5,767 bases of DNA from Actinomycetes bacterium (GTDB lineage Bacteria; Actinomycetota; Acidimicrobiia; Acidimicrobiales; Bog-793). The notes below the pieces were generated by a model. It saw only the letters and a list, made by a program, of their open reading frames with translations. It had not been told where the DNA came from and searched no databases. This document shows, one piece after another, positions 1-4,977 of this stretch. The position numbers and the translations under genes are program-made. The DNA lies in assembly GCA_021823365.1 (NCBI GenBank), contig JAKAOD010000223.1, forward strand, positions 1 through 5,767, read 5' to 3'. Numbering within the stretch: the first letter of the stretch is position 1; every line of letters begins with the position of its first letter.

Positions 1-40
1 TCCGATCTGCGACCGCGTCCACCACGGCTACGGAGAGTAG
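1..40 (+). CDS. Possible 3' end of a convergent gene (partial, unidentified)
   Basis: One plus-strand frame (codons from base 2) is open from the window edge to a TAG at 38-40 and would encode a tail ending ICDRVHHGYGE. Nearly every codon ends in C or G, as expected of true coding sequence in this genome, but only twelve codons are visible. If real, this gene converges on hemW, with 26 bases between the two stop codons. The alternative is that the stretch is intergenic, or that a minus-strand gene begins here (GTG GTG GAC at 25-17) after hemW. I do not recognise the peptide and assign no function. Confidence 0.22.
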   Translation, partial: PICDRVHHGYGE

Positions 41-105
41 CAGCGACCCGGGAGACGTGGCGCAGCTCACGGCGTCGGGGACCCGTCAGGGCCACTCTCC
101 GTAGC
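27..105. terminator. 12-bp perfect inverted repeat around the hemW stop; possible terminator
   Basis: GCTACGGAGAGT at 27-38 is the exact reverse complement of ACTCTCCGTAGC at 94-105. After one mismatch two further bases pair, giving arms 27-41 and 91-105 around a 49-base loop that contains the hemW stop codon (67-69). The left arm can also fold alone as GCTAC-GGAGA-GTAGC, so two competing structures are possible. There is no U-tract on either strand, so it is not a classical intrinsic terminator. A shared terminator for convergent genes is the simplest reading, but it is inference. Confidence 0.35.
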
Positions 106-1224
106 GACGAGCCGGAGCGCGACCTCGTTGGCGAGCAGGCGGCCCCGCGGCGTGAGGACGGCGCGGCCGTCGGGTCGGTCGAGGAGACCCTCGAGCTCTG
201 GAAGGTCGGGGACCGCCGACTCGGGGACGCCGTCCCTCGTCCTCAGCGAGAGGCGCAACGCCTCGACGGCGCGCTCGCGTGCCCCGAGGCGCTGCCCGCC
301 CGCCGTCGTTGCGGCGCCGGCGGACGCGGCGGCGATGTAGCGCTCGATCGGCCGGATGTTCCAGGACCGCCGGCCGGCGGCGTGGCTGTGCGCCGCGCAG
401 CCGAAGCCGCGGTAGTCGCCCTGGTGCCAGCAGGCAAGGTTGTGCCGGCACTCGTGACCGGGGCGGGCGAAGTTCGAGATCTCGTACCACTCCAGGCCGG
501 CGGCCGACAGCACGGCGTCGGCGAGGAGGTAGCGATCGGCCTGGACGTCGTCGTCGGGGTGACGGGCGGCGTCGCGCGAGAGCGGCGTCCCCGGCTCGAC
601 CGTCAGGGCGTAGGCGCTGACGTGCGGCGGTGACGGGTCGAGGTCGCCGAGCACCCCTTCGAGCGTCCGCCTCCAGTCGTCGTCGCTCTCGCCGGCGCCC
701 CCGTAGATGAGGTCGACGCTGAACGTCGCGAAGCCCGCCTCGCCGACGAGCGCGACGGCGCGCTCGACGTCTCCGGGTAGGTGATGGCGTCCGAGCCCGG
801 CGAGCACGTTCGCCCGCAGCGATTGCACGCCGAGCGAGACGCGCGTCACGGCCGCCTCGCGCAGCGCCGCGACCAGTGGCGGGCTCGTGCTCTCGGGGTT
901 GCACTCGACCGTCACCTCGGCGCCGTCGGCGAGCCGGACGCCCGAGAGGAGCTCGACGAGCAGGTCCGGCGGAAGCGTCGACGGCGTGCCCCCGCCGACG
1001 AAGACCGTGCTCGCCGGCCCGAGGCCCTCGTCGTAGGCGCGCGCCATCTCTGCCCTGCACGCCGCGACGTAGGCGCCCATCAGCTCGTCGCGTCCCGACC
1101 AGGTCACAAACGCGCAGTAGTCGCAACGGCGTGCGCAGAACGGGACGTGGACGTAGACGCCGAGACCGGGATCGGTCGGCTCCCCAACGGCCTCGGGCGC
1201 CTCCGCTGCGGCGGGCGGCGCCAA
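67..1224 (-). CDS. hemW: HemW, radical-SAM heme chaperone (coproporphyrinogen oxidase-like)
   Basis: A 385-residue radical-SAM protein of the HemN/HemW family. The N-terminal segment VYVHVPFCARRCDYCAF carries the CxxxCxxC cluster ligands C30, C34 and C37. The next position has A-F rather than the extra Cys of true HemN, which favours HemW. Other family motifs are GGGTPS (77-82, SAM binding), ECNPES (107-112), GVQS (132-135), DLIYG (171-175) and YEISNFA (247-253). HemW proteins are known to bind heme and are thought to deliver it to target enzymes; they lack demonstrated coproporphyrinogen oxidase activity. The family HNxxYW motif reads HNLACW here (261-266), with Cys for Tyr. The start is a TTG 14 bases after the stop of the bldD-like gene; I see no in-frame ATG or GTG nearby and no clear ribosome-binding site, so expression may depend on coupling. 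The first ~20 residues are Ala/Pro/Glu-rich and unlikely to be structured. Confidence 0.95.
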   Translation of the reverse strand: MAPPAAAEAPEAVGEPTDPGLGVYVHVPFCARRCDYCAFVTWSGRDELMGAYVAACRAEMARAYDEGLGPASTVFVGGGTPSTLPPDLLVELLSGVRLADGAEVTVECNPESTSPPLVAALREAAVTRVSLGVQSLRANVLAGLGRHHLPGDVERAVALVGEAGFATFSVDLIYGGAGESDDDWRRTLEGVLGDLDPSPPHVSAYALTVEPGTPLSRDAARHPDDDVQADRYLLADAVLSAAGLEWYEISNFARPGHECRHNLACWHQGDYRGFGCAAHSHAAGRRSWNIRPIERYIAAASAGAATTAGGQRLGARERAVEALRLSLRTRDGVPESAVPDLPELEGLLDRPDGRAVLTPRGRLLANEVALRLVATESGPDGSPTP

Positions 1225-1238
1225 GTCGGCGGCCGGCG

Positions 1239-1787
1239 TCAGGGCCTGTACAGCAGCCCGAGCTCGCCGAGCCGCTCGACGAGCTCGGCCACGCCGAGGC
1301 CGAGCGTGGCGCCGATCACGCGCATGTCGTCGCCCCGCACTGTGAGGACCTGGCCGTTGAAGTCCTGGCGCTCCACCTGGATGGTCGCGAGGAACCTCTG
1401 GAGCGCGGCCGCCTCGGGGCCGGTGGAGTCCTTGAGCCTGGTGAGGTCGACGCGGATCTTGTCGTGCCGCGCCGACAAGATGCCTGCCGTCGATCGGGCG
1501 CCGTCGCGCGCGCTGTCGCCCGTCCGATCCGGGAGGAGCTGGTCGACGGGCACGTCGTACAGGCGCGCCAGGCGTTGGAGGCGGGGGACGGAGATCGCTC
1601 GCTCTCCCCGCTCGTAGGCGCCGAGGACCGACGCCTTGAACTCGTGCGCCGACGCTGCCTCGACTGCTTGCAACGAGAGGCGCTTCTGCCGTCGCACGGC
1701 ACGCAACCGGGCGCCGACGATCGCTGCGTACCCGCTCGGCTCGCCCTCGCCGACTAGAACGTCTTCTGACATCGCTCCGTCAACCAT
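1239..1787 (-). CDS. bldD: BldD-like XRE-family regulator with a cyclic di-GMP-binding signature
   Basis: A 182-residue protein laid out like Streptomyces BldD: an N-terminal helix-turn-helix domain (about residues 21-85, GARLRAVRRQKRLSLQAVE followed by AYERGERAISVPRLQRLARLYDVPVDQLLP) and a C-terminal domain (about 110-182, TIQVERQDFNGQVLTVRGDD). Streptomyces BldD binds a cyclic di-GMP tetramer through RxD-x8-RxxD. Here R140-Q-D142, eight residues, R151-G-D-D154 keep all key charged positions (bases 1326-1370), though the residues between them (Q and G) are swapped relative to the Streptomyces RGD...RQDD. A nucleotide-dependent dimer is therefore plausible. The start is ATG 1787; an ATG at 1772 would remove five residues, and neither has a well-spaced ribosome-binding site. 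The gene sits between rsmE and hemW behind its own gap, so it probably heads a two-gene unit. Its regulon cannot be read from the sequence. Confidence 0.82.
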   Translation of the reverse strand: MVDGAMSEDVLVGEGEPSGYAAIVGARLRAVRRQKRLSLQAVEAASAHEFKASVLGAYERGERAISVPRLQRLARLYDVPVDQLLPDRTGDSARDGARSTAGILSARHDKIRVDLTRLKDSTGPEAAALQRFLATIQVERQDFNGQVLTVRGDDMRVIGATLGLGVAELVERLGELGLLYRP

Positions 1788-1796
1788 CCCGTGCTC

Positions 1797-1854
1797 GCGC
1801 CGCGGCGTTTGCCATAAGTTACCTCTCGACGGTGGTCGCGCTGCGCCGCGGCGT
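1797..1854. repeat. Two copies of a 12-base repeat containing a 10-bp palindrome, upstream of the bldD-like gene
   Basis: GCGCCGCGGCGT occurs at 1797-1808 and again at 1843-1854. Each copy contains the self-complementary CGCCGCGGCG (1798-1807 and 1844-1853). The copies are 46 bases apart and bracket the AT-rich patch read as a -10 element. Paired identical palindromes around a promoter are typical of operators, and the neighbouring product is a DNA-binding regulator, so autoregulation is a natural guess. They do not resemble the published BldD consensus closely, and GC-only palindromes arise readily in such DNA. Confidence 0.3.
1816..1821 (-). promoter_or_regulatory. Candidate -10 element for the bldD-like gene and hemW
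   Basis: The minus strand reads TAACTT here, matching the actinobacterial TAnnnT pattern, inside the only AT-rich patch (1814-1821) of the gap between rsmE and the bldD-like gene. Transcription would begin near base 1809, about 22 bases before the chosen ATG. No good -35 hexamer lies 16-18 bases upstream; a TTGACC at 1860-1855 is too far away. A competing reading uses the same bases as the spacer between AGAGGT and an ATG opening an 11-codon reading frame. Confidence 0.33.
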
Positions 1855-1887
1855 GGTCAAGGGTTGGGAAGCGGCCCCGCGACCCGG

Positions 1888-1914
1888 GGGGGTCACGCCC
1901 CAGGCGTCACCCCC
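1888..1914 (-). terminator. Hairpin spanning the rsmE stop codon; candidate end of the hrcA-dnaJ-rsmE unit
   Basis: In the minus-strand RNA, GGGGGT (1914-1909) pairs with ACCCCC (1893-1888). Inside it ACGCC (1907-1903) pairs with GGCGT (1899-1895) after one G-G mismatch, closing on a 3-base loop. This is an almost continuous 12-position stem that contains the TGA of rsmE (1895-1893). No U-tract follows, so it would have to act as a U-less terminator of the kind proposed for GC-rich actinobacteria, or as a 3' stabilising hairpin. Its position before a gap with a promoter-like patch supports a transcription-unit boundary. Confidence 0.42.
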
Positions 1915-2657
1915 GAGCGCCTCGCGGACAGCAGCCCTCCCGCGAGCACAGCGGCGGTCTCCGAGCGCAGCACCAAGGGCCCGAGGTCGAGCAGCCGCAG
2001 GCCGCAGGCGATCTCCGCAGGCTCCCAGCCGCCTTCGGGCCCGACGAGCACGGCCGAGGTCTCGGGAGGCATCGGCCCGCCGCCGGGCTCGGCGAGCAGC
2101 GCGTGGCGCGCGCCGTCGCCGAGGGCGGCGAGCGCCTTCGAGAGCGAGCCCGGCTCGGCGACCTCGGGCAGGCGCACCTGCCTCGACTGCGCCGCGGCGG
2201 CACGCGCGACGCGGCGCAGGCGCTCGGCCCGCTGCACGCGCTCGTCGGGGTGGAGCTGCACGACGGTGCGCGCGGTGAGGAGCGGCCAGATGCAGTCGAT
2301 CCCGAGCTCGGTCAGCTTCTGCACCGTCCACTCCGGGCGGTCCTGCTTGGTCAGTGCGAAGGCGACGGTGAGGCGGGGCGCGGGGGGCGCCGCCAGCGTG
2401 ACCGGCCCGGCGGGCTCGAGAACCCCCGGGCCCCTGCCGGAGCCCCGGGTCCCGGACAGCACGCAAGCGCGCCAGCTGCCGTGCCCGTCTGCGGCGGCGA
2501 CGTCGGCGCCGGGGCGCAGCCTGAGCACATCGCGCAGGTGGTGCGCGTCCTCGGGCGAGACGTCGAGCTCGGTCAGGTCATCGACGAACACGAGCGCCGC
2601 GGCGCGTCGAAGGACGGCGCGACTCTCGACGGGGCGTTCTCCTGGACGCTCGGTCAC
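1893..2657 (-). CDS. rsmE: RsmE, 16S rRNA (uracil-1498-N3)-methyltransferase
   Basis: A 254-residue SPOUT-class methyltransferase that, by family knowledge, uses SAM to methylate N3 of U1498 in 16S rRNA of the 30S subunit. The N-terminal PUA-like part contains VFVDDL (23-28) and DAHHLRDVLRLRPG (37-50). The catalytic part has FALTKQDRPEWTVQKLTELGI (100-120, minus-end conserved Lys at 104), QSRQVRLPEV (157-166), the knot signature VGPEGGWEPAE (205-215) and VLRSETAA (229-236). Length is normal. The start is GTG 2657, the only usable codon between the dnaJ stop and the conserved N-terminus. It lies 15 bases after that stop and in the same frame as dnaJ, with no visible ribosome-binding site in the gap, so translation probably depends on coupling with dnaJ. 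An AGGAG lies inside the gene at codons 5-7 but is followed by no nearby start codon. This methylase is commonly linked to hrcA-dnaJ in Gram-positive bacteria. Confidence 0.95.
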   Translation of the reverse strand: MTERPGERPVESRAVLRRAAALVFVDDLTELDVSPEDAHHLRDVLRLRPGADVAAADGHGSWRACVLSGTRGSGRGPGVLEPAGPVTLAAPPAPRLTVAFALTKQDRPEWTVQKLTELGIDCIWPLLTARTVVQLHPDERVQRAERLRRVARAAAAQSRQVRLPEVAEPGSLSKALAALGDGARHALLAEPGGGPMPPETSAVLVGPEGGWEPAEIACGLRLLDLGPLVLRSETAAVLAGGLLSARRSGVTPGA

Positions 2658-2672
2658 ACCGAGGGCGCGGGC

Positions 2673-3788
2673 TCAGCCGAGGCTCGAGCGGATCCGGGAG
2701 AACAGGCCGCCCTCGCTCGTGGCCACCTTCTCCCCCCGTGCCCGGGCGAGCTCCCGGAGCAGGTGCTCCTGCTCCTTGTCCAGGCCCGTCGGCGTGTCGA
2801 CGACGATCTCGACGTGGAGGTCCCCGCGTCCCCGCCCGCGCATGAGGGGCACCCCGCGGCCGCGCAGCTTGAGGACGCGGCCGCTCTGGGTCCCCGGAGC
2901 GATCGAGATGGTCTCGGTGCCGTCGAGCGTCTCGATGTCGATCTCGGCGCCGAGCGCCGCCTGGGTGAACGCCACGCGGACCCGGGTGACGAGATCCGTC
3001 CCCGACCGCTCGAAGTGCTCGTGCGCCAAGACCCTGAGGTGGACGTACAGGTCGCCAGGAAGTCCTCCCCGCACGGCGGGCGCCCCGGCTCCGGAGACCC
3101 TGAGGGTCGTTCCCTCGTCGACGCCCGGCGGCACCTTGACCGTCTCGGTGCGCTCGGACGTCCGGCGGCCCTCGCCCCGGCAGTCCGGGCAGGGCGAGGT
3201 CACGACCTCGCCGAGGCCCCGGCATCTCGTGCAGGGCACGGTCGTCACCATCTGGCCGAGGATCGACTGGCGGACCCGGCGCACCTGCCCGGCGCCCTGG
3301 CACTCGGGGCAGGACGTCGGGCTCGTGCCCGGTCGGGCGCCCGAGCCGCCGCACGTCGCGCACGTCACGGGCCCGCGCCAGGTCACGGTGCGTTCGGCGC
3401 CGAACACCGCCTCCTCGAAGCGCAGGTCGACAACCACCTCGACGTCCTCCCCGCGCCTCGGCTCGGCGCGGCGACCCCCGCCGAAGCGACCCGCCCCGCC
3501 GCCGAAGAAGGCGTCGAAGAGGTCGCCGATGCCCGCGCCGAAGACGTCGCCCACTCCGCCCGGCCCGCTCGTGCCCTCCGGGCCGAAGGTGTCGTAGCGC
3601 CGGCGCCGCTCGGGGTCCCGGAGCGTCTCGTAGGCGACGGTGACCTCCTTGAAGCGCGCCTCGGCCTCGGGGTCGCCGCCGTTGGCGTCGGGGTGCAGCT
3701 GCCGCGCGAGGCGCCGGTAGGCGCGCTTGATCTCGTCCTCGGACGCATGCCGGTCGACGCCGAGCAGCTCGTAGTAGTCGTCAGCCAT
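2673..3788 (-). CDS. dnaJ: Chaperone DnaJ (type I Hsp40)
   Basis: A 371-residue, full-length type I J-protein that delivers unfolded substrates to DnaK and stimulates its ATPase. The J domain (1-70) begins MADDYYELLGVDRHASEDEIKRAY in two conserved stretches and has the HPD motif at 32-34. A Gly/Phe-rich linker (about 70-110) contains DVF and DLF motifs. Four zinc-binding CxxCxGxG repeats begin at C143 (CATCGGSG), C160 (CPECQGAG), C186 (CTRCRGLG) and C200 (CPDCRGEG), all intact. The C-terminal substrate-binding domains run from about 210, including GDLYVHLRVLAHEHFERSG and GDLHVEI. The ATG at 3788 follows AGGGACATAGGG, a modest ribosome-binding region. hrcA ends 70 bases upstream and rsmE starts 15 bases downstream, so it is the middle gene of the HrcA-controlled unit. 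Its pairing with hrcA suggests the dnaJ2-type copy of actinobacteria; any dnaK-linked paralogue is outside this window. Confidence 0.97.
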   Translation of the reverse strand: MADDYYELLGVDRHASEDEIKRAYRRLARQLHPDANGGDPEAEARFKEVTVAYETLRDPERRRRYDTFGPEGTSGPGGVGDVFGAGIGDLFDAFFGGGAGRFGGGRRAEPRRGEDVEVVVDLRFEEAVFGAERTVTWRGPVTCATCGGSGARPGTSPTSCPECQGAGQVRRVRQSILGQMVTTVPCTRCRGLGEVVTSPCPDCRGEGRRTSERTETVKVPPGVDEGTTLRVSGAGAPAVRGGLPGDLYVHLRVLAHEHFERSGTDLVTRVRVAFTQAALGAEIDIETLDGTETISIAPGTQSGRVLKLRGRGVPLMRGRGRGDLHVEIVVDTPTGLDKEQEHLLRELARARGEKVATSEGGLFSRIRSSLG

Positions 3789-3858
3789 CCCTATGTCCCT
3801 GTCGTGGCATCCCTTGCCCGGCGCTCCTGCTTCGGACCCGCCAACCCGATCGCCCGCC

Positions 3859-4872
3859 TCAGCCCGCGCTGAGCTGCCGACCGAGTCGCCGGCTCACCAC
3901 GGCGACCGCGGCGAGCGCCTGCGGGTAGTTCATCCTCGTCGGCCCGAGGACGCCGATCGTCCCCACGACATTCTCGCCGACCTCGTAGGGCGCGACGACG
4001 ACCGAGCACTCCGCGAGCGACTCGACCCTGGTCTCGGCGCCGATGGCCACGGACTGGCCGGAGGAGAGCACGTCTCTCAGGAGCGAGACCACGACGAAGG
4101 ACTGCTCGAGGATGCTCAGCACCTGCCGGACCTGGTCCACGGCGGCGAACTGCTGCGCCATCAGCGCGGCGCCTCCGACGTAGACCTCCGCCGGCTCAGT
4201 CGAGGTCGCGTCCGAGGTCGCGCCGCGAAGCACCCGGCAGCAGGCCTCGACGACGGCGTCGACCCGCGGGTCTCCCGTCGACGTCGGGAGCTCGACCTCG
4301 GCGAGGGTACGACCGGCCAGCTGGCGGGCGACGAGCGCGTTCGCCTGCTGGAGCGCCTCGTCCGACGTCGACTCGTCGATCTCGACCGCGTGGCGCGCGA
4401 CGTCGCCGTCGGAGAGCACGACGACCTGGAGGGCGATGCGCGGCGCGAGCCGTGCGAGCAGCGACGAGCGCACCGTGAGCGCCTCGTGGGTCGGCGCCAC
4501 GACGACGGCAGCGTGATCGGTGAGGCGCGAGAGCAGCTGCGAGGTGTCCCTCAGCATCCGCTCGAGCTCCCCGTGGGTGCGGGCGAAGAAGGCGTGCACC
4601 TCCTCGGCTCCCGCGGCGTCGAGGAGCGGCTCTGTGCCGAGGTGGTCGACGAAGAAGCGGTAGCCCCTGTCGGTCGGCACCCGGCCCGCGCTCGTGTGGG
4701 GATGGGTGAGGTAGCCCTCGCGCTCGAGCGCGGCCATGTCCGAGCGGACCGTCGCCGGCGAGACGTCGATGTCGCGGTCGACCGCCACAGAGCCTGAGCC
4801 GACGGGCTGGCCCGTCTCGATGTACTCGGTGACGACCCTTCGAAGGATCGCGGACTTCCTCGCGTCGAGCAT
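3859..4872 (-). CDS. hrcA: HrcA, heat-inducible transcription repressor
   Basis: A 337-residue repressor, the usual family length. It binds CIRCE operators and represses chaperone genes; by family knowledge it depends on GroEL for active folding. The N-terminal winged helix reads MLDARKSAILRRVVTEYI, then GQPVGS (21-26), the recognition helix SPATVRSDMAALE (38-50), and the wing HTSAGRVPTDRGYRFFVD (59-76). The central and C-terminal regions form the GAF-like and dimerising part, ending with the family signature IGVLGPTRMNYPQALAAV. ATG 4872 is chosen because family members begin MLDxRK at this point. A GTG at 4923 would add 17 residues with no family resemblance. The best purine match (GAGG near 4889) is 15 bases upstream of the ATG, unusually far. 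A CIRCE element lies about 80 bases upstream, so the gene is autoregulated, and dnaJ follows in the same direction. Confidence 0.97.
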   Translation of the reverse strand: MLDARKSAILRRVVTEYIETGQPVGSGSVAVDRDIDVSPATVRSDMAALEREGYLTHPHTSAGRVPTDRGYRFFVDHLGTEPLLDAAGAEEVHAFFARTHGELERMLRDTSQLLSRLTDHAAVVVAPTHEALTVRSSLLARLAPRIALQVVVLSDGDVARHAVEIDESTSDEALQQANALVARQLAGRTLAEVELPTSTGDPRVDAVVEACCRVLRGATSDATSTEPAEVYVGGAALMAQQFAAVDQVRQVLSILEQSFVVVSLLRDVLSSGQSVAIGAETRVESLAECSVVVAPYEVGENVVGTIGVLGPTRMNYPQALAAVAVVSRRLGRQLSAG

Positions 4873-4902
4873 CGCCGTACGTTTGCACCTCGGAGTCGCC
4901 TG

Positions 4903-4917
4903 GCGCCCGATGGGCGC
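4903..4917 (-). other. Small GC hairpin in the hrcA mRNA leader
   Basis: GCGCCC-ATC-GGGCGC on the minus strand is a perfect 6-bp stem with a 3-base loop, about 30 bases before the hrcA ATG and within the predicted ~80-base leader. It overlaps the region between the possible GTG start at 4923 and the ATG. It could tune translation or be neutral in GC-rich DNA; it does not hide the ATG itself. Confidence 0.3.
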
Positions 4918-4950
4918 AACCACGCCCGCGCCCCGTCCATCCGCATCAAC

Positions 4951-4977
4951 CTGGCACTCGATTCTACCGAGTGCTTG
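4951..4977 (-). promoter_or_regulatory. CIRCE operator (HrcA binding site)
   Basis: On the minus strand the arms are CAAGCACTC and GAGTGCCAG separated by exactly nine bases (GGTAGAATC). Against the consensus TTAGCACTC-N9-GAGTGCTAA each arm matches 7 of 9 positions, and the inner six bases GCACTC/GAGTGC are perfect. It lies 79 bases upstream of hrcA, the usual place for autoregulation. The right-hand part of the element on the plus-strand map overlaps the last codons of the upstream oxygenase gene. Confidence 0.9.
4961..4966 (-). promoter_or_regulatory. -10 element of the hrcA-dnaJ-rsmE promoter, inside the CIRCE spacer
   Basis: The spacer of CIRCE contains TAGAAT, five of six matches to TATAAT and a fit to the actinobacterial TAnnnT. 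Transcription would start near base 4954, so HrcA bound to CIRCE would cover the -10 and start site. No good -35 hexamer is visible 17 bases upstream (CCCGGA), which is common in high-GC actinobacteria. The first three bases, TAG, are also the stop codon of the oxygenase gene. Confidence 0.62.

Noticed and set aside
367..380. 14-bp palindrome CCGCCGGCCGGCGG in hemW
   Set aside because: It is made only of G and C in a repetitive pattern, so symmetry of this length is expected by chance in this DNA.
781..1757. Plus-strand open frames of 278 and 293 codons across the hemW and bldD-like genes
   Set aside because: They overlap two genes with clear motifs on the other strand and show no coherent protein signature.
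1855..1860. TTGACC as a -35 box for the bldD-like gene
   Set aside because: No -10-like sequence occurs 16-19 bases downstream; the only candidate, TAACTT, is 33 bases away.
3297..3305. Second copy of the CIRCE-like arm CTGGCACTC
   Set aside because: No GAGTGC partner follows nine bases later; the bases simply encode a zinc-finger repeat of DnaJ.
1636..3872. Long plus-strand open frames (653 and 589 codons) opposite rsmE and dnaJ
   Set aside because: Their products are Arg/Pro/Ser/Ala-rich without family motifs, while the minus strand has complete conserved RsmE and DnaJ. High GC removes stop codons from antisense frames.
3793..4797. 334-codon plus-strand open frame opposite hrcA
   Set aside because: It is the antisense shadow of a fully conserved HrcA and its translation is low-complexity Arg/Glu/Asp/His-rich sequence with no recognisable domain.
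4874..4923. Longer hrcA starting at GTG 4923
   Set aside because: The extra 17 residues (VAPIGRQATPRCKRTA-type) match nothing in the family, which begins at MLDxRK, and a hairpin lies in that stretch.
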